Shown here: positions 35,236 through 46,135 of the stretch, piece by piece
Position numbering within the stretch: the stretch's first letter is position 1
How the letters are laid out: every line of letters begins with the position of its first letter
From: Spirometra erinaceieuropaei
Lineage: Eukaryota; Platyhelminthes; Cestoda; Diphyllobothriidea; Diphyllobothriidae
NCBI GenBank assembly: GCA_902702965.1
Contig: CACRXP010001195.1
Span: 31,478-95,477, forward strand
Length of the DNA stretch: 64,000 nucleotides
Reading direction: 5' to 3'
Translations under genes and position numbers: made by a program
Notes under the pieces: generated by a model
The model's database searches: none
What the model was told of the DNA's origin: nothing
What the model saw: only the letters and a program-made list of their open reading frames with translations

Positions 35236-37039
35236 TTACAGATGATTTCGGAGTTTATTCCGGACTGCTGAACGACAACCGCGTGAATGCGTTTTGGCAA
35301 GTGTCCTAGAGCTTTTGGCAGGATCGAGGGCAGTAATACTGAGCTCTTGAACTGGACGACGAAGAACATGCCCAAACCACCTCAGTCGCCTTTCTTGGAT
35401 GACCTGGGTAATACTTTCGATGTTGTCGCAGCGAGCGCGGACTGTCTCATCTGAGACGAAGTCGGTGAACTTCACTCGAAGGATGGTCCTTAAGCAGTGG
35501 TGGCCAAATACCTTCAGTTTTCGCTCGTCCTCTACGCGCACAGCCCAGCATTCACAACGATAAAGAAGGACAGACCGGACAGACGCATGATACACGCAAA
35601 CCTTAGTAGCTATGGCGAGGTGGCGTCGGATCCATAGACATTTTCTAAAACTTGAGAAAACCCGAAGGGCAGCATCAATTCGGGAGACAGTGTCACCCTT
35701 ACTCTAACCATTCGTCAGCAGCCTCGTCCCGAGGTATTTAAAACTGTCTACTTCATCAAGGTGACAGCCATACATCCCGAGATGTGCCTTCTCCTGCTCA
35801 GAGCTGCAGCTTTAAAACACTTTTGTCTTACCAGCGTTTATGGATAAACCGACCGATTTAGCGACCTCGTTCAACCATGACACTATAGACTGCAGATCAC
35901 CAAAAGCAAGTTAGGCAATATCATGAGCATAGTCGACATCAGTCAGTCGGTGTCTGGGTGCAAATTCAATACCGCCATCCTTGTGTAGGGCCCTCCCGAG
36001 AATCCAGTTAATAGCGTAGTTGAACAGAATGGACGACAGGATGCAGCCCTGTCGAACGCCAGACCGAAAACAAAACGGTTGGGAAAGATTGTTGCGCACC
36101 AGGACTCGGGCGATCGTGGAGCGATAATAGGCCTTGAACATGGCGACGAATTTTGGCGGTGCACTATCCAGCGCCATTAACAGCCAAAGGGACTCATGAT
36201 GGACGGAATCTAATGCGGCGGCAAAGCTAACAAAGTAGACGGCAGTCAGGTGATGGTAGCTATGGACTTAGTGTGTGCGCCTTCATATGAATACCTGGTC
36301 CGCTCATCCACGTCCGGCACGAAATCCGGCTTGGCTGGGCCTCGTCCTAAAGTCACGCAAAGCCTGGAATCGCCTGATAAGGATAATAGCGAAGATCATC
36401 GCAGCAACGTCAAGGAGGCTTATGTCGCGGTAGTTCTCGCATCTCGCTTTATCTCCCTTCTTGAGGATAGGTACAAGGATGCCTAAACCTCAGTCATCAG
36501 AAGCAATCTCGTTTCTCCACGCTTGTTCCATCGCCTTATGGAGCCAGGGCGCCAGAGTGTGGACACAAGACTTGTAGATTTCAGTGGGTATGTCGTGCTC
36601 TCCGGGTGCCTTGTTGTTGCGTAGCTTCCGTATGGCATCGGCGACCTCTCCCTCAGAAGGGGGATCGAATGGCGCTGCATACTTTGGAGAGGGAAGAAAC
36701 TCCGCTGCAGAGGGAAACGAGGGCGACGTGGGTTGGGTATCGAAGTTAAGATGTTGCTCAAAGTGCTCACGCCAGCACTCGACCTTGGCCGAGTTTTCAG
36801 CAATAAAGCCGCCATTCACGTCGCGAACAGTCACTCGGTGCATAGGGCTTACCACTAACTTGGCAGATAAGTTGGTTGAGTTTCCGAGTGTCACCAGCGT
36901 TCCGGGCCTGTTCCATGGAGGTCGCTGTTTCAGCCCAATATTGCTTCCGGTCATCCCTGGTCGACTTTGCCGTCATCTTTCCAAGTTGGCGGAAGAAATC
37001 ATCGTTACGGGACCTGGCTGGAGCTGTCTGAGCAGACAA
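35236..37039 (-). pseudogene. LINE linker and reverse transcriptase domain
   Basis: The linker frames read 'DDFFRQLGKMTAKSTRDDR' and 'TRKLNQLICQVSGKP', then 'AIRKLRNNKAPGEHDIPTE', the canonical start of the RT fingers. The palm reads 'PFCFRSGVRQGCILSSILF' (motif B) and 'HRLTDVDYAHDIA', in which the catalytic YADD is YAHD. The thumb gives 'ASVRSVLLYRCECWAVRVE' and 'QERRLRWFGHVLRRP'. The fingers between about 36490 and 36180 are frameshifted. The Asp-to-His change alone would abolish RT activity. Coding homology stops at about 35320, short of the usual C-terminus. Confidence 0.88.
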
Positions 37040-37135
37040 CTTCAGCGTTCTTCCGCTGATCCAGTCATTGCGGCGTCGATGATTATATGCAAGGCTTTTC
37101 TCAGCTGTACCATAGACTGAGGTTTTTAGTGACGA

Positions 37136-38126
37136 TCATTGGTTACTGCCCTCCCCGTCGGGTCGGGTCTTAAAACGGGACCGGATTTCTCTGCTAAGGG
37201 CCTCGGAAGCGTTGGTTTTCCGGATATTTACGACATCAAGGCGTCTAGGACGGGGCATTTTTAGCGCGGATGAAAGGTGAACTTTTAAGCGTGTATGAAC
37301 GTGGACATGGTCCGACACGTGGGTGTAATCATTTTCGACATCATACATCGATCTGCTATCGTACACCCAGCTGCGGAATCTTGAGCTGGCTAGCATGTAG
37401 TCAATTTGACTGACCGTATGACCCTCGTTTGAATACCAGGTCAGCAGATGTTTTTTGCGATGCTGGAAGCACATGTGGGTGACAAACAGACGGTTCTGAT
37501 AAGCGAAGTTCAGCAATCTCTAGCCATTTTCACATCGAGAACCAAGTCTAAAATGGCCAAGATGATGACTGTTTGTGGAGCCGCCAGGTCCAGTCCGCCC
37601 ATTGCAATCCCCGGCGACAATTAGCTGATCGAGGCAAGGGAGTCTGTCAACTAACGCCTTCTTATCACGCTGTTCGGCAGCCGAAGTTGGTGCGTACAAA
37701 GAGACGATAGAAATGTTCGTGAAGTGGCTCTTCAGTCACACGTAGGCCTTTCGGTCATTGAATAATTCCCAAGCAAGTAAAACAGGGTCCGTTTGTTGCG
37801 AGAGGTAGATAGCCACACCGTGTCTACCAGAAGTCGCGTGGGCTGTTGTGGTACAGGGTGAAGTGTGATTCGACTCCAGGGATCTTTATTTCTCGAGAGC
37901 CCGAGTCAGGAAGGGGAACTTCGGACAGACAGCAGACATTCACCTTGTACGGATTTAGGCTGCGCGCGGTCAGACTTTGGGGACCGGGGTCCAGGAACGT
38001 TCGCACATTCCAGCTTCCAATACCAATAGTCCGTCCCCGATTGAGTAATCCAGCTGGCATATTATTCGTCCGCACCACTGGACCAGGGTTACAAAGCTCG
38101 TCCTTTCCCCTTGGACGCCATAGCAT
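37136..38126 (-). pseudogene. LINE APE-type endonuclease domain
   Basis: The ATG at 38126 opens 'MLWRPRGKDELCNPGPVV', followed by 'GSWNVRTFLDPG', the start of the APE fold with its catalytic Asn, then 'CCLSEV' with the metal-binding Glu. Next are 'SIVSLYAPTSAAEQRDKKA', an internal deletion, 'LIVAGDCNGRTGPGG' (GDxN kept), 'QIDYMLASSRFRSWV' and 'SDHVHVHTRL' (SDH motif). Many catalytic residues survive, but there are in-frame stops near 37735 and 37520, so no continuous protein is made. In intact relatives this domain nicks target DNA for target-primed reverse transcription. Confidence 0.85.
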
Positions 38127-38639
38127 GGGTTGTAATACTGTAGTCCGAAATATTTCCTCCGGTTTCTTGAGAATTTCGGATACAGGCTGGTGCCCATCAG
38201 CCGCTTTTATTGTATGTTCGAGGTTGCCACCTCTAGTGCTTTGACTTCAAAGACTAGCCACAAGGCAGAGATGGCAAGCAAACTTATTTAAAGGCGGTTT
38301 ACGGCCGTCACGTCACAGTGCCGTCGCCAAGCTTTACGGCTTTTTTTATAAGGCTTTCCGCGTTCCAGACCTCAGCCGTCAGCACCCTGGTAGTACCGTC
38401 GCTGCCGGTTTCCGACTGCTTATTCGTCAGACCTGGGCCTGCTTATTTCGAAGCTTACCTTCATTGAAGGTCGTTCCACTATCCAACACCTGTAGACGTG
38501 CCGGGTAGCCGTCAACTAGGCTAACGGGCAACCCGTCTGCCCGGTGGCTGGTGATGCGGAGGAAGTGGATCGATTTGGACACAGTTCGTCGTCAGATGAG
38601 ATTGGTTAAACGTGTACCGTTTTACTTTTACATATATCA

Positions 38640-39075
38640 AGGACATGTCAGAAACAACCGAGCGCATTGCGGCGGAGTTAGGCGTTGGTATTGGACACCG
38701 CCCTCAAGCAACCGTGCACAATAGAGCCATGAAAATTTAGGACCGATCAAAGCCGGAGGAGCAATCAGGAAAATTATATCACATCCCCGGCCAAAACTGT
38801 CCTTGTAACTACACAGGCCAGACTGAACGCCTGCTCGCATCGCGAATACACAAACACAAGCTGACTGTGAGACGGGGCGACGCATTATCAAAAGTAGTCG
38901 ACCACACCTACCAAACGGGTCACTAGTTAGTTCGCAGCCACTAAACTAGTCGCCCACGCCGAAAACAAAACAGACAGAGAGTTGATTAAAGGCTGAGCCT
39001 CGAAGGAAAACTCAGTCAATGGATTCATCGATCTGGCGCCGGCGTACTTAGCCCTACGCTGTCACCTCCATTTTT
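38640..39075 (+). pseudogene. Penelope class B GIY-YIG remnant
   Basis: The plus strand gives 'AAELGVGIGHRPQATVHN', 'GKLYHIPGQNCPCNYTGQT' (the GIY..YIG-type core with its CPCNYTG signature), 'ASRIHKHKLTVRRGDALSK' and 'VVDHTYQTGH', then stops. The remaining helix is readable only through stop codons to about 39070. It is the same family as 19803-20454 and 40932-41110. It starts about 95 bp beyond the 5' end of the minus-strand LINE, so the two elements lie head to head. Confidence 0.83.
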
Positions 39076-39240
39076 CCGCCGTCGGTCGATGATTGGCTTT
39101 GACTGTCACTTGTTCTGTTGTTGCCACTATCTCTGACGATGGACGTCTGCACGAGTTCGAAAGCTCAGAACAATAAACAAAGTGTTTCTGTGCTCGACCA
39201 GTCTGCTGCTTTACTTGTGCACTATTGTTTTAACTTCGAC
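39076..39240 (+). mobile_element. Penelope class B pLTR with hammerhead-like core
   Basis: It follows the coding remnant directly. Core: 'ctctgacgatgg', stem, 'cgaaagctcag' (39130-39169), then 'aacaataaacaaagtgttt' and 'gctcgaccag'. CTGACGA at 39133-39139 and GAAAGCTC at 39159-39166 bracket a short GGAC/GTTC-type stem. The self-complementary AGCT replaces the ACGT of class A. Confidence 0.65.
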
Positions 39241-40210
39241 CGTCCGAATATGAGGGAGAGGGGGTTCCCTATTTAGTTTAAATAGAGTATAAAGAATAAG
39301 ACACCAAAAACTGATCATTGATAGGAGTTTTTCAATACACAGTCGTCTACACTTGACCCAGATGAGTTGTGCACGCCGACATATCGACCAGCGCGAGTTC
39401 TGCTACATTTTGTTTTCCTATAACGACAAGTGGGATCCTATAATCAACCGCTCAGGAAGCAGTCCGTCTATCCAGTCCACAGTATGGAAACTGTGTCATT
39501 ATTTTGCCGACACATATTTTCGAACGTGTACGGGATGATTGAGATAATTGCCAGTTCATTCTCTATCGAAAAGAGATTCGCCCTTACGAACCGAGAGAAG
39601 GAACCTAGTGGAATTTCATCTTCATAATGGCAGACTTGACTTTCATAGGCCGGTATAGTGGATCTGAGACAAGACCTGCTAAGTTTGCCGATTAAAAGTG
39701 TCTTGTTGGCACTAGAAGCATTTTGCTAATTTTCTACGGTGGACGTGGGGGTTGTAACGATCGTTTGTTTTTACCAAGGCAAACCTCAGTCCATCTTGTG
39801 TTTGCCACCTTAGTACTTCACCGCAGATTACAACAAAGCATGTAGAGTCAACTTCAAAATTTCCTTTATTTACGCAGGTCTAATCTTTATTTGCTCAATG
39901 ATACACACCCTGTTTGGAGTCATCCGCATACAAAGCACTCACTTAAACTACAATTTTGATTGTCTTTAAACTTGACCTCTTTACCGGGTCTCACCATATA
40001 ACGGGCGAAGCACAGCTGCAGTAGTAGTCTGTTTCCCTGAGCGTTATCCTATTCTAAACGTTAGTATTTTGAAACAATTTTGAATGGTCGATTCCCATAC
40101 CATTTGACGCATAAATGTGCAGATATTCATTATGTCAACAGGATGCAAAATAGGCCTACTAAGATTCCCTTATAAATGCTTCTGACATGCGGCATCGTAA
40201 TGTGGGAGGA
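39241..40210. other. Intergenic, nothing recognised
   Basis: Two overlapping frames of 61-65 codons near 39353-39627 have no family resemblance. The segment ends at an assembly gap. Confidence 0.45.
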
Positions 40211-40931
40211 NNNNNNNNNNNNNNNNNNNNNNNNNNNNNNNNNNNNNNNNNNNNNNNNNNNNNNNNNNNNNNNNNNNNNNNNNNNNNNNNNNNNNNNNNN
40301 NNNNNNNNNNNNNNNNNNNNNNNNNNNNNNNNNNNNNNNNNNNNNNNNNNNNNNNNNNNNNNNNNNNNNNNNNNNNNNNNNNNNNNNNNNNNNNNNNNNN
40401 NNNNNNNNNNNNNNNNNNNNNNNNNNNNNNNNNNNNNNNNNNNNNNNNNNNNNNNNNNNNNNNNNNNNNNNNNNNNNNNNNNNNNNNNNNNNNNNNNNNN
40501 NNNNNNNNNNNNNNNNNNNNNNNNNNNNNNNNNNNNNNNNNNNNNNNNNNNNNNNNNNNNNNNNNNNNNNNNNNNNNNNNNNNNNNNNNNNNNNNNNNNN
40601 NNNNNNNNNNNNNNNNNNNNNNNNNNNNNNNNNNNNNNNNNNNNNNNNNNNNNNNNNNNNNNNNNNNNNNNNNNNNNNNNNNNNNNNNNNNNNNNNNNNN
40701 NNNNNNNNNNNNNNNNNNNNNNNNNNNNNNNNNNNNNNNNNNNNNNNNNNNNNNNNNNNNNNNNNNNNNNNNNNNNNNNNNNNNNNNNNNNNNNNNNNNN
40801 NNNNNNNNNNNNNNNNNNNNNNNNNNNNNNNNNNNNNNNNNNNNNNNNNNNNNNNNNNNNNNNNNNNNNNNNNNNNNNNNNNNNNNNNNNNNNNNNNNNN
40901 NNNNNNNNNNNNNNNNNNNNNNNNNNNNNNN
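40211..40931. other. Assembly gap (721 N)
   Basis: A run of N. The right flank is Penelope class B coding sequence, so the gap probably hides the upstream part of that element. Open frames crossing it are artefacts. Confidence 0.99.
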
Positions 40932-41110
40932 ATGGGTCACGAGTTTAACTTCGCAGCCACCAAAATAGTCGCCCACGCCGGAACCAAAACAGGCCGAGAA
41001 TTGATTGAAGCCTGGGCCTCGGATGAGAACTCGGTCAATTGATTTATCGATCTGACGCGGGCATACAGAGCCCTGCGTAGTCACCTCCAGTCTTGCGCCG
41101 TCGGTCGATG
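40932..41110 (+). pseudogene. Penelope class B GIY-YIG protein, C-terminal end
   Basis: Directly after the gap: 'MGHEFNFAATKIVAHAGTK', 'TGRELIEAWASDENSVN', a stop in place of a conserved Arg, then 'FIDLTRAYRALRSHLQSC' and 'AVGR' before the normal stop. Apart from the single TGA it reads cleanly, so it is the best preserved class B end in the window. Confidence 0.85.
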
Positions 41111-41260
41111 ATTGGTCTACGTGCCGTATAACTATCGTTTGTTCTGCTGCTGCTACCTCTGACGATGGACTCCTGTACGAGTCTGAATGCTCAGGACAAT
41201 AAACACAGTGTTCCGGTGCTCGACTTTTCTTCTTCTTCACTTAACATTGTCAGTTAAGAG
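41111..41260 (+). mobile_element. Penelope class B pLTR
   Basis: It contains 'tacctctgacgatggactc', a GGACTC/GAGTCT stem and 'gaatgctcaggacaataaac', then 'gtgttccggtgctcgac'. The hammerhead-like core (41156-41195) has GAAT in place of GAAA, so this copy is probably inactive even if the class is a ribozyme. 41261-42050 shows nothing recognisable. Confidence 0.65.
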
Positions 41261-42053
41261 AGTGGTCCGAAGACCACCAGCTATTGAAAATTTTGACTGT
41301 CTGCAGAATCACACGTAGTCGCTTTGGTTTACATGGGTGTTCTTACCCTGTGTTACAACAGGCGGTCGCTTGAGCAGAAAATATCTATTCTCCTAACCTT
41401 TAGACGAAAGTACATTAGAACTGGTCCAGAAAACAGCTGAGATGTAGGTTATAGTGTTATTGGATATCCGGATTAATCTCTATCATTTTGATTACGAACG
41501 TGAACTACGAGCAAGCAAATCCCGTAGTATTTGAAGTGTATGCCCTTGAGAATTGACAGCGAAGTCCGACTAGCTACCTGTATGGTGGTCATCAGTCTCA
41601 GCTACCGGGGGCTAATATCTCAGGCGATAGTGTCCCAAACCCAACCGCCAAACAGATCCAGTTTGAAATTTCAGATCTTCTAGAACAGGATATGGGGACG
41701 GCTGCTTGGTGACAATAAATATTTTTGGAACCCAAATGTGTTCTACCACATGTCTTGTAGTCAGACAAATTCATCATGGTTTGCTGGTAACTCTTTAGTC
41801 AGCTGCAAGAGTTCTAGTACGAAGTTTGCAGAGTACGTCCTGGAACTGATGCACGCAACTCACCTGTCGCTTCGAACCAGACCAGTCAACACAACTCATC
41901 TCCAATATCTGAGTATTTTGGATCGCAGCCGCTACTCTGAACCAGCGGACAAATGAAATGTAGATTAAGGGACAAATCACTATCCACGCTATGGTAGGGT
42001 AAGACAATGACTGTCAATAGAAGCGAAGAGACGAGTCCCAAGAAGTAGTCTTG

Positions 42054-42181
42054 AAGAAGGCGACACGATCGCTGGGACAAGGACTTTCTTGGCCTGACGT
42101 TTCGAATTCCTGCTCGAACAGGGATCCGAAACGTCAGGCTAATAAAGCTCTTGTCCCAGCGATCGTGTCTCCTTCTTTAAG
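42054..42181. mobile_element. Compact pLTR hairpin (class A, two 3' halves back to back)
   Basis: Arms 'gacacgatcgctgggacaag' (left) and 'cttgtcccagcgatcgtgtc' (right) are perfect reverse complements and continue to 'cctgacgtttcg' and 'cgaaacgtcagg' at the centre. The loop is only about 22 bases. Each half is a class A pLTR beginning at its GAAACGTC, so both have lost the CTGATGA side. Confidence 0.85.
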
Positions 42182-45062
42182 ACAACGACTGTTTTATGAT
42201 ACAGAGAGGTCAGCAGTCAGCGCCCAAGAATATACTGGCTTTGTTGGTAAGACGTGAAAATCATTGACTGCCGAAAATGCAAGCCACTATGCACCCGATA
42301 GTGATCGCTTTGTTTTGAAGTAAAAATCCAGTCAGATGGTCCCAAATCTCTCCTAGAATCAAACAGACCCTATAAGCGGCACTCCGTGGGCAACTCCAAA
42401 GCTTCTAACTACAATTGAGAGAGCATGCGCCTTGAATAAATTGTCAGTGCATTAAACTAAATAAGTGGTTTCTCGTGCCCCATACTGGAGTGCGGTTTAC
42501 TAATGTGTCGAAAATGGGATTCAGAGTCCCTGCTTGTCGCTTTTATAAATTTGTTGGTCTAGAAGGAATGAGGATGAAGGAAACTGGATGTTTCTACGCA
42601 ACCTAATAATCATGTAGGTTTGATGAAGGCCACCCATGACAATTTCAATACTTCCAATTTCAGTTGAGATAACTTTGGTCCTGGACTGGACGCTAGAGCG
42701 CTTTTCTCGACTGCCCATTTTCTTCAGTTTCAAATGTCAGTTTTTTCAGGCCGGGCATGTACTGTCACGGGTAACTGAACTGTAAATAAACCAGAAAAAT
42801 GTCCCTTTGGGGTCTCCTTGTCTTTTTAGAGAGTACCTCTTTACAACGGTTCGATCATTACTATAGCAGTACTAACAATATCTCGAGATCGGTCGAAGGC
42901 GCAATTGTGCAAGAACAATATAGTTACACGCGTCACATGCTTCTTGTTGACTGTCTCCCACATATGCTATGAAGTGACACTAATCTAAATTATTTTAGAG
43001 TTCACATCTGTGTTTGTGCGGAACATGTAGTGTGTAGGGAAATGTAGTCTCATATCACAGCCTTCTAAGCAAGGCGCATGCTGCATTCTTAACGTCCTCC
43101 CAACTTTGAGGCTTGTCGGCTGTTCTTGAAATACCCGCTGTTTAGTATACATCGGTCGAATTTACAAATGAAATAGCAAAGACGGTCGACTTTATTCTAT
43201 ATGTGCCCCTGAAAATCGAAATAAATTTCCAGTAAAACAGAATTGAGCAGGTATTTAGAAATATTATGCAAAAGAGCTTCATTTTGTTGTGTTTTCAGTA
43301 TTTGGGCTGTGGGAAGGTAGCAGATGTTCGGCATACGAGTCAAATTGCTGGAAATCTAAAAAATCTAATAAAACCAGAAAAACCAAAATCGAACAAATTT
43401 TCCTCTGGCATAATTGTAAATTATGAATAGGCATGTTGATGAATGAGGTCATAAATCCACGGGTGATGGTGCTCGTCACGTTCTAAATAGACACGTTCAA
43501 TACTACCATGCAATGATCTTAGAACTTCTCCAATTGAAACGTTTAGGGCAATCAGACTCCTTTTCCGACTAAAATTAAAATATGCGCTTTAACGATCACT
43601 CAGAATATTATATGCTAGAGAAACAGACGTATTGCAGGCCTTAGATTTTCCTATCAGTTTTTGTTCTAATTACATCAGTTCTACGGATCCCCTACGCGTA
43701 GTATCAACCACTGAACGAAGACTACAATACAAAGTCCTACTGATTCGCAAGATAGAACGCCAAAAATGCAGTCTTGGATAAGGAGTCCCGTGCTGTCGGA
43801 ACAGATATGACTCTTGCCCCTAAGACCGCTTTTAGTTTAAGTAAAATTTGCCCTTAGACAGAGTAGAAATCCACCAACAGTATAGTACACTGGATACGAT
43901 ACCACAACTAAAAGATAATCAACAGTAACATAATAAAATAAATGCGACCACCTTTTCCTTTCTCGAAGAAGGGCGCCGAAATCAAATGTCAAATCACTTG
44001 GGTCAAAAAAGATATTTTGATCCCCTGGGACAAATCTTCTTTGCAAAACTTACTTTGAGCAGAGTACAGTTCAAGACTAGAATTCCCATAATCGGCCAGC
44101 TAAGGTGCCATGTCGCATTGTTTCACCCGAAGGGAAAGATTGGCGTTTTGCTGGTTTTTATTCTGTAAGGGAGTTTTTCTCTGTCATCGCCGTATATCGA
44201 CATCCAGTCATGGCGTGTAATTTTGTATTATTTCATTGACAAATATCTTAGATAGACAAGAGTGGTGGAAAAACTGATTTTGATATTTTATTGCTAAAAA
44301 TTAAAGTTTTCACATGTTTCACGAAGTAAACGCCACGTTTGCTTTGCTTCTACCCATTCAATCATTCCCATTATGGTGCATCAGAACAACGAAATCCGTT
44401 TTTATTTCTTGTGCTATTTATTTAGAGTACACCTGCATTAAAACGACGTAAAGAATTTCGTTAGTGGATTTTTGACATTAAGTGTTAACAAAGAGTTCAC
44501 GCTTACTGTCAGCAAAATTCGGGAAATTGCGTACTGTCATGTCAGTATTCCCAACTGTTTGCAAAATTATGCATTACGATCTAATTAGATAGAAGCATGG
44601 CCGTTTGCGTTCATTCTCAACTCGTGGCTTTTATTTTACCTATACCAAAAGCGTTAAATTTTAAAGAAATATGTAGCGCAGGCTGTAATTTTAGTATTAA
44701 AAAGTGTTAGGTGCCTATAAAAAAGAAGAGAGATAACTTGTGGAGTGCAGTTCGGAAGAACTAGACATAATCTCTGTAGAAAAGAGGTTACTTGTTTAAC
44801 GTTACGGATTTCCGCTCTAACCCACCAGAAGGGAAAGTCGCAGATAAGAATGACGAACGCACAACGAGTACAGTACACATAGAACGCAGTGACTGTGTCA
44901 CCACATGTCCATCATAGTTAGCAGCAACATCATATATCGTCGGGAAGGTCTGATACGATGATTTCTGGTTCCTGCGTATTCGTGTCGTTAATATCCGTAA
45001 TTTCATTACCGTTATTGATGAGTGGCGTGATAATTACTTAAAAATTTGGCTTGCTGTTACTG
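42182..45062. other. Intergenic, nothing recognised
   Basis: AT-rich sequence with frames of 74 codons or fewer and no recognisable features. Confidence 0.45.
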
Positions 45063-45501
45063 TCACTCGAAGTGGTTTTCGACCATGCTCTTCCCATGCG
45101 GGCAATCACACTGCTCAGGCGAACTCTCGGCAGGCAGGTCGTCGCGCCTGTTAGTTGACTGCAAGCCAGAGAACCATGACTCAAGCAGCTCCCGACTCAC
45201 ACGGCTCTGAACTCTCGCAAAAATTCCGGCGTCGTTGAAATTCAAGGTGTGACCGGGCCCCATTGAAGCAGCCGCGACGTGAGAGCTGGCCTCTTTCCCC
45301 CTAACTTCTAGTGAATGTTTGGTCACCGGCGTCCGGGAGGAAACTCCAAGTTTCCCTGACGTAGTTGCTTTGTCCGCAATTGCACCGGATCCGGTAAAGG
45401 TCGTCAGACGTTTCCTGCCCCGGCGGTGGGTCTGTCGGTCTTATTACTTGACGCCTAGTAACTAACTCCGACCTGAATGCCACCCTTAGTTGAAGTGGCA
45501 A
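45063..45501 (-). pseudogene. Penelope class A GIY-YIG endonuclease fragment
   Basis: The minus strand gives 'LQLRVAFRSELVTRRQVIR', 'PPPGQETSDDLYRIRCNCG', 'QSNYVRETWS' (the YIG half; the usual GETGR is RETWS), then after a frameshift 'SHVAAASMGPGHTLNFNDA' and 'RVSRELLESWFSGLQSTNR'. The substituted YIG half and the frameshift near 45310 make it inactive. Homology stops at about 45075 with no pLTR, and the RT is missing, so both ends are truncated. Confidence 0.85.
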
Positions 45502-45729
45502 AGGGCGGGGTGGTCTGGTCCACCTTATATTTCATCAAACCCTATTATATTTCCCCAAGTAGAATGGAAGTAACTTGCCTAGACAACGTCCTGAAAGCTT
45601 CTTGAAAGTATGTTAATGTTTCAGTCGCTCCAAATAAGGGGCAGTTGCTACCAACCATTTGGTAAACTGTTTGTTTCGCCACTTTTCGGAAAGAGGTCTG
45701 TTGGTTTTATGTCTAAATGTACGCAGTAT

Positions 45730-46135
45730 GTCCAGTGCCCTCTAAACGGGCCACGTGCTAGATGCGCTGGACCAACACGGGGGCCACATTGGACTCTGGC
45801 AGGCGTTATCTGTGCGCAATAACAAATGCCAACATTTGCGGGGTGCGCTGGCGGACCCTGTTGTAGGCATTCGTCGCACAACTGGACCACTGTCACCACC
45901 CCATTGTTCTGTGGTCAAAATCCTGGTCATTGGTGTGTGGAGCAGGGGGGTGCGGAGTGGAGCGCCAAGGCGAGGATCCGTCCGAGCCATCCACCTGCGG
46001 CCTCCCCCGTCTCCGGTCTTCTTGACTCTGTCTTGACACCGGGCTCAGGCGGAGGAGGAGGAGAGAGTGTAGGTAGATGCTACGTAAGTCTACTGGCACT
46101 ATAAACCCCTGCGTAAGTCACCGTCCCTGCTCCCA
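45730..46135 (+). repeat. 3' region of the finger-tailed LINE
   Basis: 45990-46135 matches 2390-2560 (see that entry); it has 'ccggtcttcttgact', 'gtagatgctacgtaagtc' and 'cgtaagtcaccgtccctg'. The GC-rich segment from 45730 is probably part of the same 3' region, but this cannot be shown from a second copy here. The open frames in it are by-products of high GC. Confidence 0.5.

Larger units (their letters stand above)
35236..38545 (-). mobile_element. Near full-length LINE: endonuclease plus reverse transcriptase
   Basis: This is the largest element of the window. Read on the minus strand it starts with a 5' region (38545-38130; 'VSLVDGYPARLQVLDSG' is readable at about 38520-38460), then the APE-type endonuclease (38126-37136), a linker (37039-36500) and the RT (36500-35236). 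The protein family is the one that automatic annotation often labels 'craniofacial development protein 2-like' or 'endonuclease-reverse transcriptase'. It is broken by stops and frameshifts. Its 5' end is present while its 3' end stops early after 'ITALDP' and runs into unrelated sequence, the reverse of normal 5' truncation. Confidence 0.88.

Noticed and set aside
36584..37120. 178-codon plus-strand frame
   Set aside because: Antisense shadow of the LINE linker and RT start; the minus strand carries the recognisable motifs.
40170..41240. Long open frames of 250-356 codons
   Set aside because: They run through the N gap and are artefacts; only the segment after 40932 is real coding remnant, on the plus strand.
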